Positions 38,229 through 47,505 of a DNA stretch of 58,236 bases are shown here, piece after piece. The translations under genes and the position numbers were made by a program. Every line of letters begins with the position of its first letter. Position 1 is the stretch's first letter. This DNA is from Thermosulfidibacter sp. Its GTDB lineage: Bacteria > Thermosulfidibacterota > Thermosulfidibacteria > Thermosulfidibacterales > Thermosulfidibacteraceae. Below the pieces are notes generated by a model that saw only the letters and a list, made by a program, of their open reading frames with translations, was not told where the DNA came from and did not search any database. Location: assembly GCA_023269715.1 (NCBI GenBank), contig JAGDVO010000015.1, positions 8,001 through 66,236 on the forward strand, written 5' to 3'.

Positions 38229-39714
38229 GATTTAAAGGGGAAAGATAGATACTCTCCGTTATCCTAGCTTTCCCAGCTATCCAATAACCTATACTTCTGT
38301 CTCCTCTTGATATTATAGTTTCTAACTTGGCGTATTTTGGTAGATCCCAGCTCAAACTAACCTCTTTTATAGGCTTCACTATGTTTCTAATAATATTTAT
38401 TCTTTTCCTTATCAGATCCATGCTCATAAAAGCTTCAAATTCAAAGGGAGTATGGGGCTTTGGGACAAAGGGAGATAGGTTTATAGAAATCCTGCCTGAA
38501 AAGACTTCCCTTATGTTGTTTAAAAAATCCTTTGCACACAAAATATCATCATCACTCTCCCCAGGTAATCCAATCATAAAATAAAGTTTCAAAACCTCAA
38601 ACTTTCCAGAAACAAAGGAAATTACGTCCATTATGAAATCATCTTTGTACGGTTTACCTATCCTTCTTCTCAGCTGTTCGCTAAAAGCCTCTACTCCAAA
38701 AGTAACAGTTCTAACACCAATTCTAGCCATCCTTTCAAAAACTTCCCTTTTAGTATCTAACCTAAGAGAAGAAAAGGAAAACCTCTTTGAGGGATATCTA
38801 TCTAAAGCCTCAACAAGGTGAGGCCAATCACTAATCGAAGTTCCCAATAATCCCACCTTTTCCAAAGAGGTTTCCTCTAGCAATCTTTCAAAGGTAGAAA
38901 ATTCAATAAATCTAGTTTTACCATGTAACCAAGAGGCCAAGCAGAACTTACACTTTCTGGGACAACCCCTTGAAATCTCTATAATCTTTGTCTTACCAAA
39001 TACAGCTAGCCCAGTGTGAATAACACTTTTCGCAGGATCTTCACTAAACTTTGGATACACGTTTTTTCTCAATTTTTTATCGGAAATTATCGGAACTTGA
39101 AAATTTCCAAATTTTTCCGTCCTATAAAATGAAGGAACGTAAATCGACTCATGGAGATTTAGCTTCTTAAGGTATTCCACCTTGGAATCACTATTAAAAT
39201 ACTCTTCAATTATAATATCGAGTAAACCTTCACTATCTCCTAGACAGAGAACATCAAAAATAGGAGCATAGGGTTCAGGGTTTTCAGTTACAGCTATACC
39301 ACCAGCTATAACTGGTGGGAACTCTTCACCCCTATCCTCAGCTAGTAAAGGAATCTTAAAATACTTAAAGATTTTTACGACATTTATCAGATCGTTTTCA
39401 TAACTTATGGAAAAGAGTATTAGATCAAACTCCGGAGGGGTTTTTTCAAGATAGTAAGAAACACACTCATAACCTGAAGATATTTCATCAATTACACTTT
39501 CACTATCTGGTAGAAAAAACAAATCACAGGAAACCCCTTCAAAGGAATTCAGAATTTCAAAAACCCTATGCACAGCGAGACTAGATATCCCAAGGGAATA
39601 TACATTCGGATAGACTAGTAATATCAGTAGATCATAATTTCTAGACACAGTTACATCGCTTACCTCTTCGCTTTTAATTCTACCCCAGTAATCTAGCAGT
39701 TTCCTTGAAATCAC
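38194..39714 (-). CDS. B12-binding-like radical SAM protein
   Basis: 506 residues. The N-terminal ~210 residues resemble a B12-binding-type Rossmann domain (LILLVYPNVYSLGISSLAVH, IAGGIAVTENPEPYAPIFD, LGDSEG). The radical SAM domain follows with the cluster motif CPRKCKFC (Cys-x3-Cys-x2-Cys), TVTFGVEAFSEQLRR and YFMIGLPGE. The DxHxxG cobalamin motif is not evident, so B12 binding is doubtful. The reaction is unknown. Its start overlaps the ftsZ stop by four bases (ATGA), so it is co-translated with the division cluster. Confidence 0.85.
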   Translation of the reverse strand: MISRKLLDYWGRIKSEEVSDVTVSRNYDLLILLVYPNVYSLGISSLAVHRVFEILNSFEGVSCDLFFLPDSESVIDEISSGYECVSYYLEKTPPEFDLILFSISYENDLINVVKIFKYFKIPLLAEDRGEEFPPVIAGGIAVTENPEPYAPIFDVLCLGDSEGLLDIIIEEYFNSDSKVEYLKKLNLHESIYVPSFYRTEKFGNFQVPIISDKKLRKNVYPKFSEDPAKSVIHTGLAVFGKTKIIEISRGCPRKCKFCLASWLHGKTRFIEFSTFERLLEETSLEKVGLLGTSISDWPHLVEALDRYPSKRFSFSSLRLDTKREVFERMARIGVRTVTFGVEAFSEQLRRRIGKPYKDDFIMDVISFVSGKFEVLKLYFMIGLPGESDDDILCAKDFLNNIREVFSGRISINLSPFVPKPHTPFEFEAFMSMDLIRKRINIIRNIVKPIKEVSLSWDLPKYAKLETIISRGDRSIGYWIAGKARITESIYLSPLNPNLPYPWKIVV

Positions 39715-40865
39715 CGGAATTTCTTAAAAATAGGTGAAATCTTCACATCTAGGATAGTCTTTTCTTCCTCAACTTCCTCCGTCTTAGATTTAGCTTTAAT
39801 ATCCTCCTGAACAGCCCTCTTTACATACTCAGCTTTTATCGATTTCGAACTAAGAGCTGGCTCCATCGCACTCTGTCTAGCTTCATCAAAACCAACAGCT
39901 ATAACAGTTAATCTGACCTTATTCTTCCACTCAGTATCCACAACAAACCCGAATATCACATCCACATCCTCATCCCCATCGTAGGCAGCTTCCTCCCTCA
40001 ATCTCTCAGTAACTATATCGAGTTCCTCTAAAGTGAAACTCTCATCCGCAGTTATGTTAAACAGAACACCACGAGCACCTCTTATAGAACCACTCTCTAC
40101 TAGCGGATTGTTAAGTGCCTTTTCGACAACTATATTAGCTCTATCCTCTCCTTCTGCCTCTGCTATAGCCATAACAGCCATTCCCTTATTTTCCATGATC
40201 ATCCTTACATCGTTAAAGTCAGCATTTACATAACCCTGCGAATTTATAATATCAGTTATACCTTGTACCGCCTGCCTTAGTATATCATCGGCAGCTTTAA
40301 AAGCCTCGAGAACAGTTACCTTATCACCCAGTATCGTCCTCAACTTGTCATTCGAGATAACAATAAAGGCATCCACAAACTCCGACATCTCCCTTATACC
40401 GTTATAAGCGTTTCTCCATCTCTTCTTAGCTTCAAAGGAAAAGGGCTTTGTAACAACACCTACGGTCAGAATCCCCATCTCTTTGGCAAGCCTAGCTACG
40501 ATGGGACCAGCACCTGTACCAGTACCACCCCCCATACCACAGGCGATAAAAACCATATCAGCGCCTTCAAGGATACTTATAAGCTTAGCCTCATCCTCCA
40601 TAGCTGCCCTTTTACCTATCTCTGGGTTACCACCCGCTCCTAGACCTTTCGTAACCTTTTCACCTATCTGAACCCTCCTTATCCCCTCAAAACACCTATG
40701 AAGAGATTGAACATCGGTATTTACAGCTATAAGTTCAACTCCCCTAAGACCATGCTGAGCCATATTGTTAACAGCATTACAACCGGCACCACCTATACCT
40801 ATAACTTTTATAACCGCAGGATATATCCTATCCTCTAAAACCTCTATCCTATCGTACTCCTCCAT
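39711..40865 (-). CDS. ftsZ: Cell division GTPase FtsZ
   Basis: 384 residues from ATG 40865 (GAGGTG four bases upstream); a GTG 16 codons earlier would overlap ddl and looks unlikely. The tubulin signature GGGTGTGAGP, the N-terminal KVIGIGGAGCNAVNNM and NADFNDV in the T7 loop are intact. It polymerises into the division ring. After a variable linker (from about residue 335) the C-terminus ends TILDVKISPIFKKF rather than a clear canonical tail motif, in line with the missing ftsA nearby. Last mur/fts gene of the cluster. Confidence 0.98.
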   Translation of the reverse strand: MEEYDRIEVLEDRIYPAVIKVIGIGGAGCNAVNNMAQHGLRGVELIAVNTDVQSLHRCFEGIRRVQIGEKVTKGLGAGGNPEIGKRAAMEDEAKLISILEGADMVFIACGMGGGTGTGAGPIVARLAKEMGILTVGVVTKPFSFEAKKRWRNAYNGIREMSEFVDAFIVISNDKLRTILGDKVTVLEAFKAADDILRQAVQGITDIINSQGYVNADFNDVRMIMENKGMAVMAIAEAEGEDRANIVVEKALNNPLVESGSIRGARGVLFNITADESFTLEELDIVTERLREEAAYDGDEDVDVIFGFVVDTEWKNKVRLTVIAVGFDEARQSAMEPALSSKSIKAEYVKRAVQEDIKAKSKTEEVEEEKTILDVKISPIFKKFR

Positions 40866-40902
40866 GGCACACCTCTTCTCAAGGATAGATTCTTTCAACT
40901 TC

Positions 40903-41820
40903 CTAAATAACACATGATAAAATCATTTCAACTACATCTTCAAAGGATAAACCAACTGCACCAGCAGCTTTCGGTAAAAGCGAAGTCTCGGTCATACCCG
41001 GAATCGAATTTACCTCAAGAAAATAGAGAGTGTTGTTTTTATCTATTCTGAAATCGGATCTTGAAACACCCCTCTGATACAGAGCTTTATGTGCAATCAA
41101 AGCCCACTCCTTGGCTGTTTTCTCTACTTCAACGGGAAGATTTGCGGGAACAATATACTCCGTAAGTCCTTTGGTATACTTACTTCTATAATCGTAAAAA
41201 CCGCTTTTCGGAATTATCTCAATTATAGGTAAAACAGTTTCCTTTAGCACTCCAACAGTAATTTCCCTACCCTCTATATACTCCTCCACAAGTACCTCAT
41301 TGTCATATCTGAAAGCTATATCAAGTGCTTCTTCTAATTCGCTCCTCTCTCTAACTATGCTGACACCGACAGTTGAACCCTCACTTACGGGTTTGACGAC
41401 AACCGGGAAATGGTCTTCAGGTAGGTTATTCTCCCCAGGTAGTAAATACCCCTCCCTCCTATAAACCCTGTATCTGGGAGTCTTTACACCGTGATACTCT
41501 AAAATCTTCTTTGAAACCAATTTATTCATACCAAGAGAAGCTCCTAAAACACCTGGACCAGTAAAGGGTTTTTCGGTAAAACTTAAGATGCCTTGTATGG
41601 TACCATCCTCACCCTCTTTCCCGTGCAAAATAACGAAGGCAACATCAAAATCGTCGAGTTTACTCAGAAAATCGTCACCAACGTCTATTTCAATAACATC
41701 ATAACCTCTATTTCTAAGAGCGAGACTAACAGCCTTACCCGATCTAATAGACACCTCCCTTTCAGAAGAACGACCGCCATAAAGAACACCTATTTTCTTA
41801 CCTTTAAAAAACTCCAGCAT
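40903..41820 (-). CDS. ddl: D-alanine--D-alanine ligase
   Basis: 305 residues from ATG 41820, which has GAGGAG about seven bases upstream inside murB; the frame is open 16 codons further but without a site. Motifs are LYGGRSSEREVS, HGKEGEDGTIQG, VVKPVSEGSTVGVS, EEYIEGREITVGVL and FLEVNSIPGMT. It joins two D-Ala using ATP. The active-site loop contains KYTKG (Tyr-type), typical of D-Ala-D-Ala rather than D-Ala-D-Lac ligases. Confidence 0.97.
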   Translation of the reverse strand: MLEFFKGKKIGVLYGGRSSEREVSIRSGKAVSLALRNRGYDVIEIDVGDDFLSKLDDFDVAFVILHGKEGEDGTIQGILSFTEKPFTGPGVLGASLGMNKLVSKKILEYHGVKTPRYRVYRREGYLLPGENNLPEDHFPVVVKPVSEGSTVGVSIVRERSELEEALDIAFRYDNEVLVEEYIEGREITVGVLKETVLPIIEIIPKSGFYDYRSKYTKGLTEYIVPANLPVEVEKTAKEWALIAHKALYQRGVSRSDFRIDKNNTLYFLEVNSIPGMTETSLLPKAAGAVGLSFEDVVEMILSCVI

Positions 41821-42676
41821 ATTTAATCTCCTCTTCCAGATAAACCCCGAACTTTTCAAATACTTCACTCTTCACAAAATTTACCAGCTCAAAGTAATCT
41901 CTAGCACATCCGCCCCTATCTGAAATGAAGAAGTTTGCGTGTTTTTCCGAAACCTTAGCAGAACCAATCCTATAACCCTTGAGGCCAGCAAGCTCTATGA
42001 GCCTACCTGCATAATCCCCAGGAGGATTTTTAAAAACTGAACCCAAAGAAGAACCCATTGGAAATTTCTCTCTCCTCTTTCTAATTATAGCATCAACCTT
42101 TCCTGCTACAATAGCTGGAGCAGACCTATTTAGTTCAACTATGGCGCCTAACACAACAACCCCATCTAGAGAAGATTTTCTATAACAGAATTCTATTCCA
42201 TTCCTACTAATCAAATCAATATCACTACCATTAAAAATATAAACCCCTCTTACAACATCCCCTATCGATTTACCGAAGGCACCTGCATTCATAACCAAAG
42301 CTCCACCTATAGTTCCAGGAATACCACTTAGCTCTTCAACTCCACTCAACCCAAGATTGCAGGTAATCCTAATTAACTCCATTATTCTCAAGCCACAGGA
42401 AACTTTTATAATTTTGTTACCGATTATCTCAAAGGACTTAACTTTACGGGTTGTTACCACCGCACCATCAAAATAACCATCTCCCCAGAGTATGTTGGAA
42501 GAATTTCCAACGACCAAAAAGGGGATCCCTTCCTTTTTCAAAAATTTCAAGACATCGATAAGCGACTTGAGGTCAAAGGGCTCAAAAAAGTAGCGAACTC
42601 TACCTTTGGTAGCAACTAAAGATATGTTCTTCAGTTCAAAATCTTTCTTTTTTATTCCTTCAAAAGTTCTCTGCAT
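41804..42676 (-). CDS. murB: UDP-N-acetylenolpyruvoylglucosamine reductase
   Basis: 290 residues, type II MurB (short form). FAD-contact motifs are LVVGNSSNILWGDG and SGIPGTIGGALVMNAGAFG. Catalytic residues are the Ser in PMGSSLGSVFKNPPGD and the Glu near the C-terminus. It reduces the enolpyruvyl group to form UDP-MurNAc. It overlaps murC by 25 bases and ddl by 17. No murA is in the window. Confidence 0.96.
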   Translation of the reverse strand: MQRTFEGIKKKDFELKNISLVATKGRVRYFFEPFDLKSLIDVLKFLKKEGIPFLVVGNSSNILWGDGYFDGAVVTTRKVKSFEIIGNKIIKVSCGLRIMELIRITCNLGLSGVEELSGIPGTIGGALVMNAGAFGKSIGDVVRGVYIFNGSDIDLISRNGIEFCYRKSSLDGVVVLGAIVELNRSAPAIVAGKVDAIIRKRREKFPMGSSLGSVFKNPPGDYAGRLIELAGLKGYRIGSAKVSEKHANFFISDRGGCARDYFELVNFVKSEVFEKFGVYLEEEIKYAGVF

Positions 42677-43992
42677 AACTTTCCTATATCACCAGCCCCA
42701 AGGGTAACAAGCACATCTCCTTTCTTCAGAGTCTTCTTAAGTGGATTCACCATCTCTCTCCAATCACTGTAAAACTTAACACATCCAATTCTATCACATA
42801 ACAACCTAACAAATTCAGAAATACAAAAGCCATTGGTATTTAACTCACCAGCACTGTAAACATCTGTGACCCAAACCTCATCTACACCATCAAAAGCACC
42901 TAGTAGATCTTCAAAAACGTACTTCATCCTAGAGTATCTATGTGGTTGAAATACAACTATTATCCTATTCTCAATCCACTTTTGTCTCAGTGCACTCAAA
43001 GTAGCTTTTACTTCAGTAGGATGATGGGCATAATCATCTATGAAAACAATTCCATCTCTTACGCCGACTACAGTAAGTCTCCTTTCAACACCGCTAAAAC
43101 TACTAAGAGCATTGTATATAATGTCATCGCCTATACCAAAACATTTAGCCATAACATAACTTGCAGTTGCATTTTTAACGTTATGTAAACCTAGTACAGA
43201 TAGCTCTATATCCAAAACACCCCAGTTCGACCTTACTGTAAAGAAAGTTTTCTCCCTGTAAAATCTGACACTTTCTATCACCACATCATTACGAGGATCC
43301 AAACCGTAGTATATAACTCCCTTTAGATTCATATCCCTCAGGTTTTGGTCATCTCCACAGACTACCTTGTAAGACTTGGTGTTTTTACAGAATACCCTAA
43401 AAGCTTCAACAAGCTTCTCAAAGGAACCATAATAGGAAAGATGCTCCCTGTCCACGTTAGTCACAACACTTGCGTAGGGCTCAAGATGTAAGAAAGATCC
43501 ATCGCTTTCGTCACTTTCGGTTATAACTATCCCACCATCACCCCACAGGGCGTTAGAGGAGTTAAAATCTTTCAACCTACCACCTACTATCAGGGTCGGT
43601 TTAAAAAGAGCATCAAAGAAGATTTTACCGATCATAGCTGTTGTGGTAGTTTTACCATGGGAACCAGCTACAGCTATACATGTCTTCTCCTTTGTAATCC
43701 TAGCAAGTAACTCTCCCCTAGAAATCACCTCTATACCCATATTTTTCGCTCTCACCAATTCAGGATTGTCATCCCTTATGGCTGAAGAATAAACAACCAA
43801 TCTAGTATCCCTGTGTATCTTCTCGGGATCATGTGGTATCCATATTTCAACTCCCATGTTCTTGAGATCTTTAGTATTAGCATTTTCAGCTACATCAGAA
43901 CCCGTTACCTTAACACCAAGCGTAAGTAATATCCTAGCAAGGGCACTCATGCCTATTCCACCGATGCCTATAAAATGAACCTTACCTTCCAT
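42652..43992 (-). CDS. murC: UDP-N-acetylmuramate--L-alanine ligase
   Basis: 446 residues. N-terminal UDP-binding motif HFIGIGGIGMSALARIL, ATP-binding AGSHGKTTTTAMI, TESDESDGSFL, NVDREHLSYY and DDYAHHPTEV. It adds L-Ala to UDP-MurNAc. It follows murG directly (no gap), in conserved dcw order. Confidence 0.98.
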   Translation of the reverse strand: MEGKVHFIGIGGIGMSALARILLTLGVKVTGSDVAENANTKDLKNMGVEIWIPHDPEKIHRDTRLVVYSSAIRDDNPELVRAKNMGIEVISRGELLARITKEKTCIAVAGSHGKTTTTAMIGKIFFDALFKPTLIVGGRLKDFNSSNALWGDGGIVITESDESDGSFLHLEPYASVVTNVDREHLSYYGSFEKLVEAFRVFCKNTKSYKVVCGDDQNLRDMNLKGVIYYGLDPRNDVVIESVRFYREKTFFTVRSNWGVLDIELSVLGLHNVKNATASYVMAKCFGIGDDIIYNALSSFSGVERRLTVVGVRDGIVFIDDYAHHPTEVKATLSALRQKWIENRIIVVFQPHRYSRMKYVFEDLLGAFDGVDEVWVTDVYSAGELNTNGFCISEFVRLLCDRIGCVKFYSDWREMVNPLKKTLKKGDVLVTLGAGDIGKLCRELLKE

Positions 43993-45039
43993 TTATTTCT
44001 CCCCTAACATCTTAATTACTATGTCCCTCGCCTTTCCTATAATAATGGCTCTTTTTATTTTACTACAACATTTTACGAGCCTTCTTCTATTTATATAGTA
44101 TAGGAATATCTCTCTAAACAACATACCCAATTCGTGATCTTCAAGAATCCTGATAGGCGCGAGTCTTTGCAATATCTTTGCATTAACCAGTTGATGGTTA
44201 CCTGCAGCATAGGGGTAAGGCACGATTATAGCACATCTACCCGCCAAAACTATCTCACTTATAGCGCTAGATCCAGCTCTTGAGACTATAAGTGTAGCTT
44301 CCTTCAGCAATTCCCAAGGTCTGTCGTAAAAAGGAAAAACTTTGGCATTACTGTAACCCAAATCTTTATAGGATTCAACTATTCCATCATAATCCAATCT
44401 GCCGGTCTGATGCAAGATTTCTATGTTTAGTCTCTTAAGTAGTGGTAACATACCAACAACGGCTTTATTGATACTCCTTGCACCTAGAGATCCACCAATC
44501 ACTAGAAGACGAATGTAACTTCTTAAAGGATAGGTTTCTTTGAAAAATTCTTCTCTGATCACATTACCGCTCACAAATAAACGATCGTTTTTGAAATGCT
44601 TCAGTGATTCCTCAAAGGTTACGAACACTCCTTTTGCGAACTTCGAAGTAAGTATGTTTGATGATCCTGGTATGCTGTTTTGCTCATGGATAAAAATAGG
44701 GATATCCTTTATAAAGGCAACGATAAAAACGGGGACGGAAACATAACCACCTGTCATGAAAACCAGATCTGGTTTGAAATGTGCAAAAACCTTCGCTACT
44801 TCAATAACAGAAGGTATAAGTTTTAAAAGGGCAAAAATGGACCTTACACCCCTTCCCCTAACACCTTCAAAGTCGAATAGCCTATAAGGTATGCCACTTT
44901 TAGGAATTATGCTGGCTTCTATACCCCTTTTAACACCTAGATATAAAACGTCTTCCCCCCTCTCCCTAAGAAACTTCATCACTTCAAAGGCCGGAAAGAA
45001 ATGTCCTCCCGTACCTCCGCCAGTGACTATCCACCTCAA
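43993..45039 (-). CDS. murG: UDP-GlcNAc:lipid-pyrophosphoryl-MurNAc transferase
   Basis: 348 residues, GT-B fold. The first glycine loop is VTGGGTGGHFFPAFEV, the second VIGGSLGARSINKAV. The donor site has SRAGSSAISEIVLAGRCAI and PYPYAAGNHQ. It makes lipid II at the inner face of the membrane. In many bacteria ftsW sits just upstream; here murD is followed directly (3 bases). Confidence 0.97.
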   Translation of the reverse strand: MRWIVTGGGTGGHFFPAFEVMKFLRERGEDVLYLGVKRGIEASIIPKSGIPYRLFDFEGVRGRGVRSIFALLKLIPSVIEVAKVFAHFKPDLVFMTGGYVSVPVFIVAFIKDIPIFIHEQNSIPGSSNILTSKFAKGVFVTFEESLKHFKNDRLFVSGNVIREEFFKETYPLRSYIRLLVIGGSLGARSINKAVVGMLPLLKRLNIEILHQTGRLDYDGIVESYKDLGYSNAKVFPFYDRPWELLKEATLIVSRAGSSAISEIVLAGRCAIIVPYPYAAGNHQLVNAKILQRLAPIRILEDHELGMLFREIFLYYINRRRLVKCCSKIKRAIIIGKARDIVIKMLGEK

Positions 45040-45042
45040 GTC

Positions 45043-46419
45043 CTATTTCTCCGTAATTTTACTGAGAATAATTCTCTTAAAGACATCGCCTCTTTCGGCA
45101 TAACTTTTGAACTGATCAAAACTGGCACAACCTGGTGATAAAAGTAAAATATCACCTTCCTGAGCTACAGAAAGAGCAATTTCAACAGCCTCCCCAAAAT
45201 CCCACACTCTAATAAGATTTTCGCATCCTCTACTTCTAAGGTCCCTCTCTATTTCGGGACCAGCATCTCCATATAAAACCACCCTTTTCAAATAGCCAAA
45301 GTAGGGGGATAGACCATGAAAGGATAAACCCTTCCCACTACCACCCAAAATTAACACTATAGGTTTTTCATATCGAGATAGGTGAGAGAGGGCATGATAA
45401 ACAGCATGAGGATTGGTAGCCTTTGAATCGTTATAAATCTCTACACCCTTTAAGGCACCTACGAATTCGAGTCTATGAGGTAACCATGTAAAACCCTCAA
45501 CTATCTCCCCAACGAGATCATAGGAAATACCAAAGAAATCGAATACAAGGACAGAGGCGAGAATATTGGGTAAATTAAAGATAGCGGTTGGGGAGAGTTT
45601 GCCGAGATCAACAACGTGGTGGAATCTTCCATCATCATCCCTAACAAACACAGAACCGGCAATCAGACAACTATCAGCTTCCTCTCGTATCGAGAAACAT
45701 TTTAATTTTATACCACCTGATATTAGATCGACCTTTTCCGATACTATCGGATCATCAGCATTATATATTCCAAGAGTTACACCTCTAAATATCTTCATTT
45801 TACTTTCCACATACTCTTTAAAACTACTGTGATAATCCATATGATCGAAATCGATATTAAGTAGAAGACCAACGTCCAACCTGAGTGATTCTGAATAGAG
45901 TAACTGAAAACTCGATAACTCTAAAACTAAAACCTCTGGAACCCTCTCCTCAAATACAATCTGACTAAGGGGAAAGCCTATATTACCACAGGCAACACTT
46001 TTAAGACCAACTCTATCAAGACCATGGTTTATAAGCGTAGTTGTAGTAGTCTTTCCATTCGTACCCGTCACCCCGACTAACTTGACCTTATCCCTATCCA
46101 AAAAACGATAAGCAAAATCAACATCTCCGATGATATTTATTCCTTTACTCCTAGCAAACTCCAATAGAGGATGATTTGGTGGTATCCCTGGACTAACGAT
46201 CACCAAATCAATATCGTTAAGAAATGAAAAATCTCCTCTACCGAAGATCTTAAACCTCTTCCCCATAACTAAGGCATACCTATTCAGATCATATAACCTA
46301 TCGGCATTCACCCTTTCCAAATTATCATCGTACGCGTAGAGATCACCTTCTAGTTTTTTCAAAGAGAGCTTACCAGCCCAATATCCAGATAAACCCAACC
46401 CAACGACCAACGTAGCCAT
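45043..46419 (-). CDS. murD: UDP-N-acetylmuramoylalanine--D-glutamate ligase
   Basis: 458 residues. An N-terminal UDP-binding fold (VGLGLSGYWAGKL), then GVTGTNGKTTTTTLINH, NIDFDHMDYHSSF, NDSKATNPHA and LSPGCASFDQFKSYAERG. It adds D-Glu to UDP-MurNAc-L-Ala. Three bases follow the mraY stop. Confidence 0.97.
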   Translation of the reverse strand: MATLVVGLGLSGYWAGKLSLKKLEGDLYAYDDNLERVNADRLYDLNRYALVMGKRFKIFGRGDFSFLNDIDLVIVSPGIPPNHPLLEFARSKGINIIGDVDFAYRFLDRDKVKLVGVTGTNGKTTTTTLINHGLDRVGLKSVACGNIGFPLSQIVFEERVPEVLVLELSSFQLLYSESLRLDVGLLLNIDFDHMDYHSSFKEYVESKMKIFRGVTLGIYNADDPIVSEKVDLISGGIKLKCFSIREEADSCLIAGSVFVRDDDGRFHHVVDLGKLSPTAIFNLPNILASVLVFDFFGISYDLVGEIVEGFTWLPHRLEFVGALKGVEIYNDSKATNPHAVYHALSHLSRYEKPIVLILGGSGKGLSFHGLSPYFGYLKRVVLYGDAGPEIERDLRSRGCENLIRVWDFGEAVEIALSVAQEGDILLLSPGCASFDQFKSYAERGDVFKRIILSKITEK

Positions 46420-46422
46420 AGC

Positions 46423-47505
46423 TCACCTTATCTTAAGAGTTGATAGTCCTATGAGCATAAACATAAAGGAAATGATCCAAAACCTTATTATTATTTTAGA
46501 TTCTGGTATTCCTTCCTGCTCAAAATGATGGTGTAGAGGAGCCATTTTGAAGACCCTTTTACCACCTGTGAGTTTGAAATAACCAACCTGGATAACAACG
46601 GAAAGGGTTTCTATAACAAAAATTCCACCAAATATAGGTAGAAGTAACTCATGTTTGGTTAAAACGGCAACAGTACCCAAAGCCGCCCCTATTGCAAGCG
46701 ACCCCGTATCACCCATAAAAACTTCAGCAGGATGGGCATTGAACCAGAGGAATCCTATAGCAGCACCCACAAAGGCAGCACATAAAACTGTAAGTTCTGC
46801 GCTCTGGGGAAAGTGGAATATCTGTAAATAACTGGCAAATTTAGAGTGGCCAACAAGATAGGATATAAGACTGTAGGCCGCCATACATAGAGCAAAGGGA
46901 ACTATGGCAAGACCATCAAGACCGTCCGTAAGATTCACCGCATTGGTAGTGGCAGTAATAACTAAAGTAGAAAATACTATATAAAAAATCCCAAGATCAG
47001 GATACATCTTCTTAAAAAAGGGAACTTGCAAAATGCCCGCATTCTTACCAGAAGCAGTGTAGATGAGAGTAGAAATAAACAAAGCAAACAAAAGTTGTAG
47101 AGGAAATTTTACCCTTGCCCTCAGACCATCAGGATCCTTTTTAACAACCTTTATATAATCATCAACAAAACCTATAAAACCGAATAAAAGCATCGAAAGA
47201 AGTGTAATAAATACAAAGACGTTATAAATTGTACCCCACATAAGTACAGCAACGAGGACCGAAATTACTATCAGCACTCCTCCCATAGTAGGAGTACCTT
47301 TCTTCTCAAAATGCCTTTGGGGTCCATACTCCTTGATCGTCTGACCAAACTTTAAAATCCTCAACTTCTCTATAAGCCAAGGACCTATAATAAGTGAAAC
47401 GATTAGAGCTGTAACAAGCGCGTAGGTACTTCTAAAAGTGATATACTTAAATACGTTTAGGGGAGAAAAGATGGACTTAGCGGAGTATATCAGCTCCCAT
47501 AACAT
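46423..47505 (-). CDS. mraY: Phospho-MurNAc-pentapeptide transferase
   Basis: 360 residues with ten predicted membrane helices. Family signatures are KKGTPTMGGVL, FGFIGFVDDYIKV, NAVNLTDGLDGLA, NAHPAEVFMGDTGSLAIG and APLHHHFEQEG. It makes lipid I by moving phospho-MurNAc-pentapeptide to undecaprenyl phosphate. It overlaps murF by 16 bases. Confidence 0.98.
   Translation of the reverse strand: MLWELIYSAKSIFSPLNVFKYITFRSTYALVTALIVSLIIGPWLIEKLRILKFGQTIKEYGPQRHFEKKGTPTMGGVLIVISVLVAVLMWGTIYNVFVFITLLSMLLFGFIGFVDDYIKVVKKDPDGLRARVKFPLQLLFALFISTLIYTASGKNAGILQVPFFKKMYPDLGIFYIVFSTLVITATTNAVNLTDGLDGLAIVPFALCMAAYSLISYLVGHSKFASYLQIFHFPQSAELTVLCAAFVGAAIGFLWFNAHPAEVFMGDTGSLAIGAALGTVAVLTKHELLLPIFGGIFVIETLSVVIQVGYFKLTGGKRVFKMAPLHHHFEQEGIPESKIIIRFWIISFMFMLIGLSTLKIR

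Noticed and set aside
40866-40913. N-terminal extension of FtsZ from GTG 40913
   Set aside because: It would overlap ddl and has no binding site, whereas ATG 40865 has GAGGTG at the right distance and starts a normal FtsZ N-terminus.
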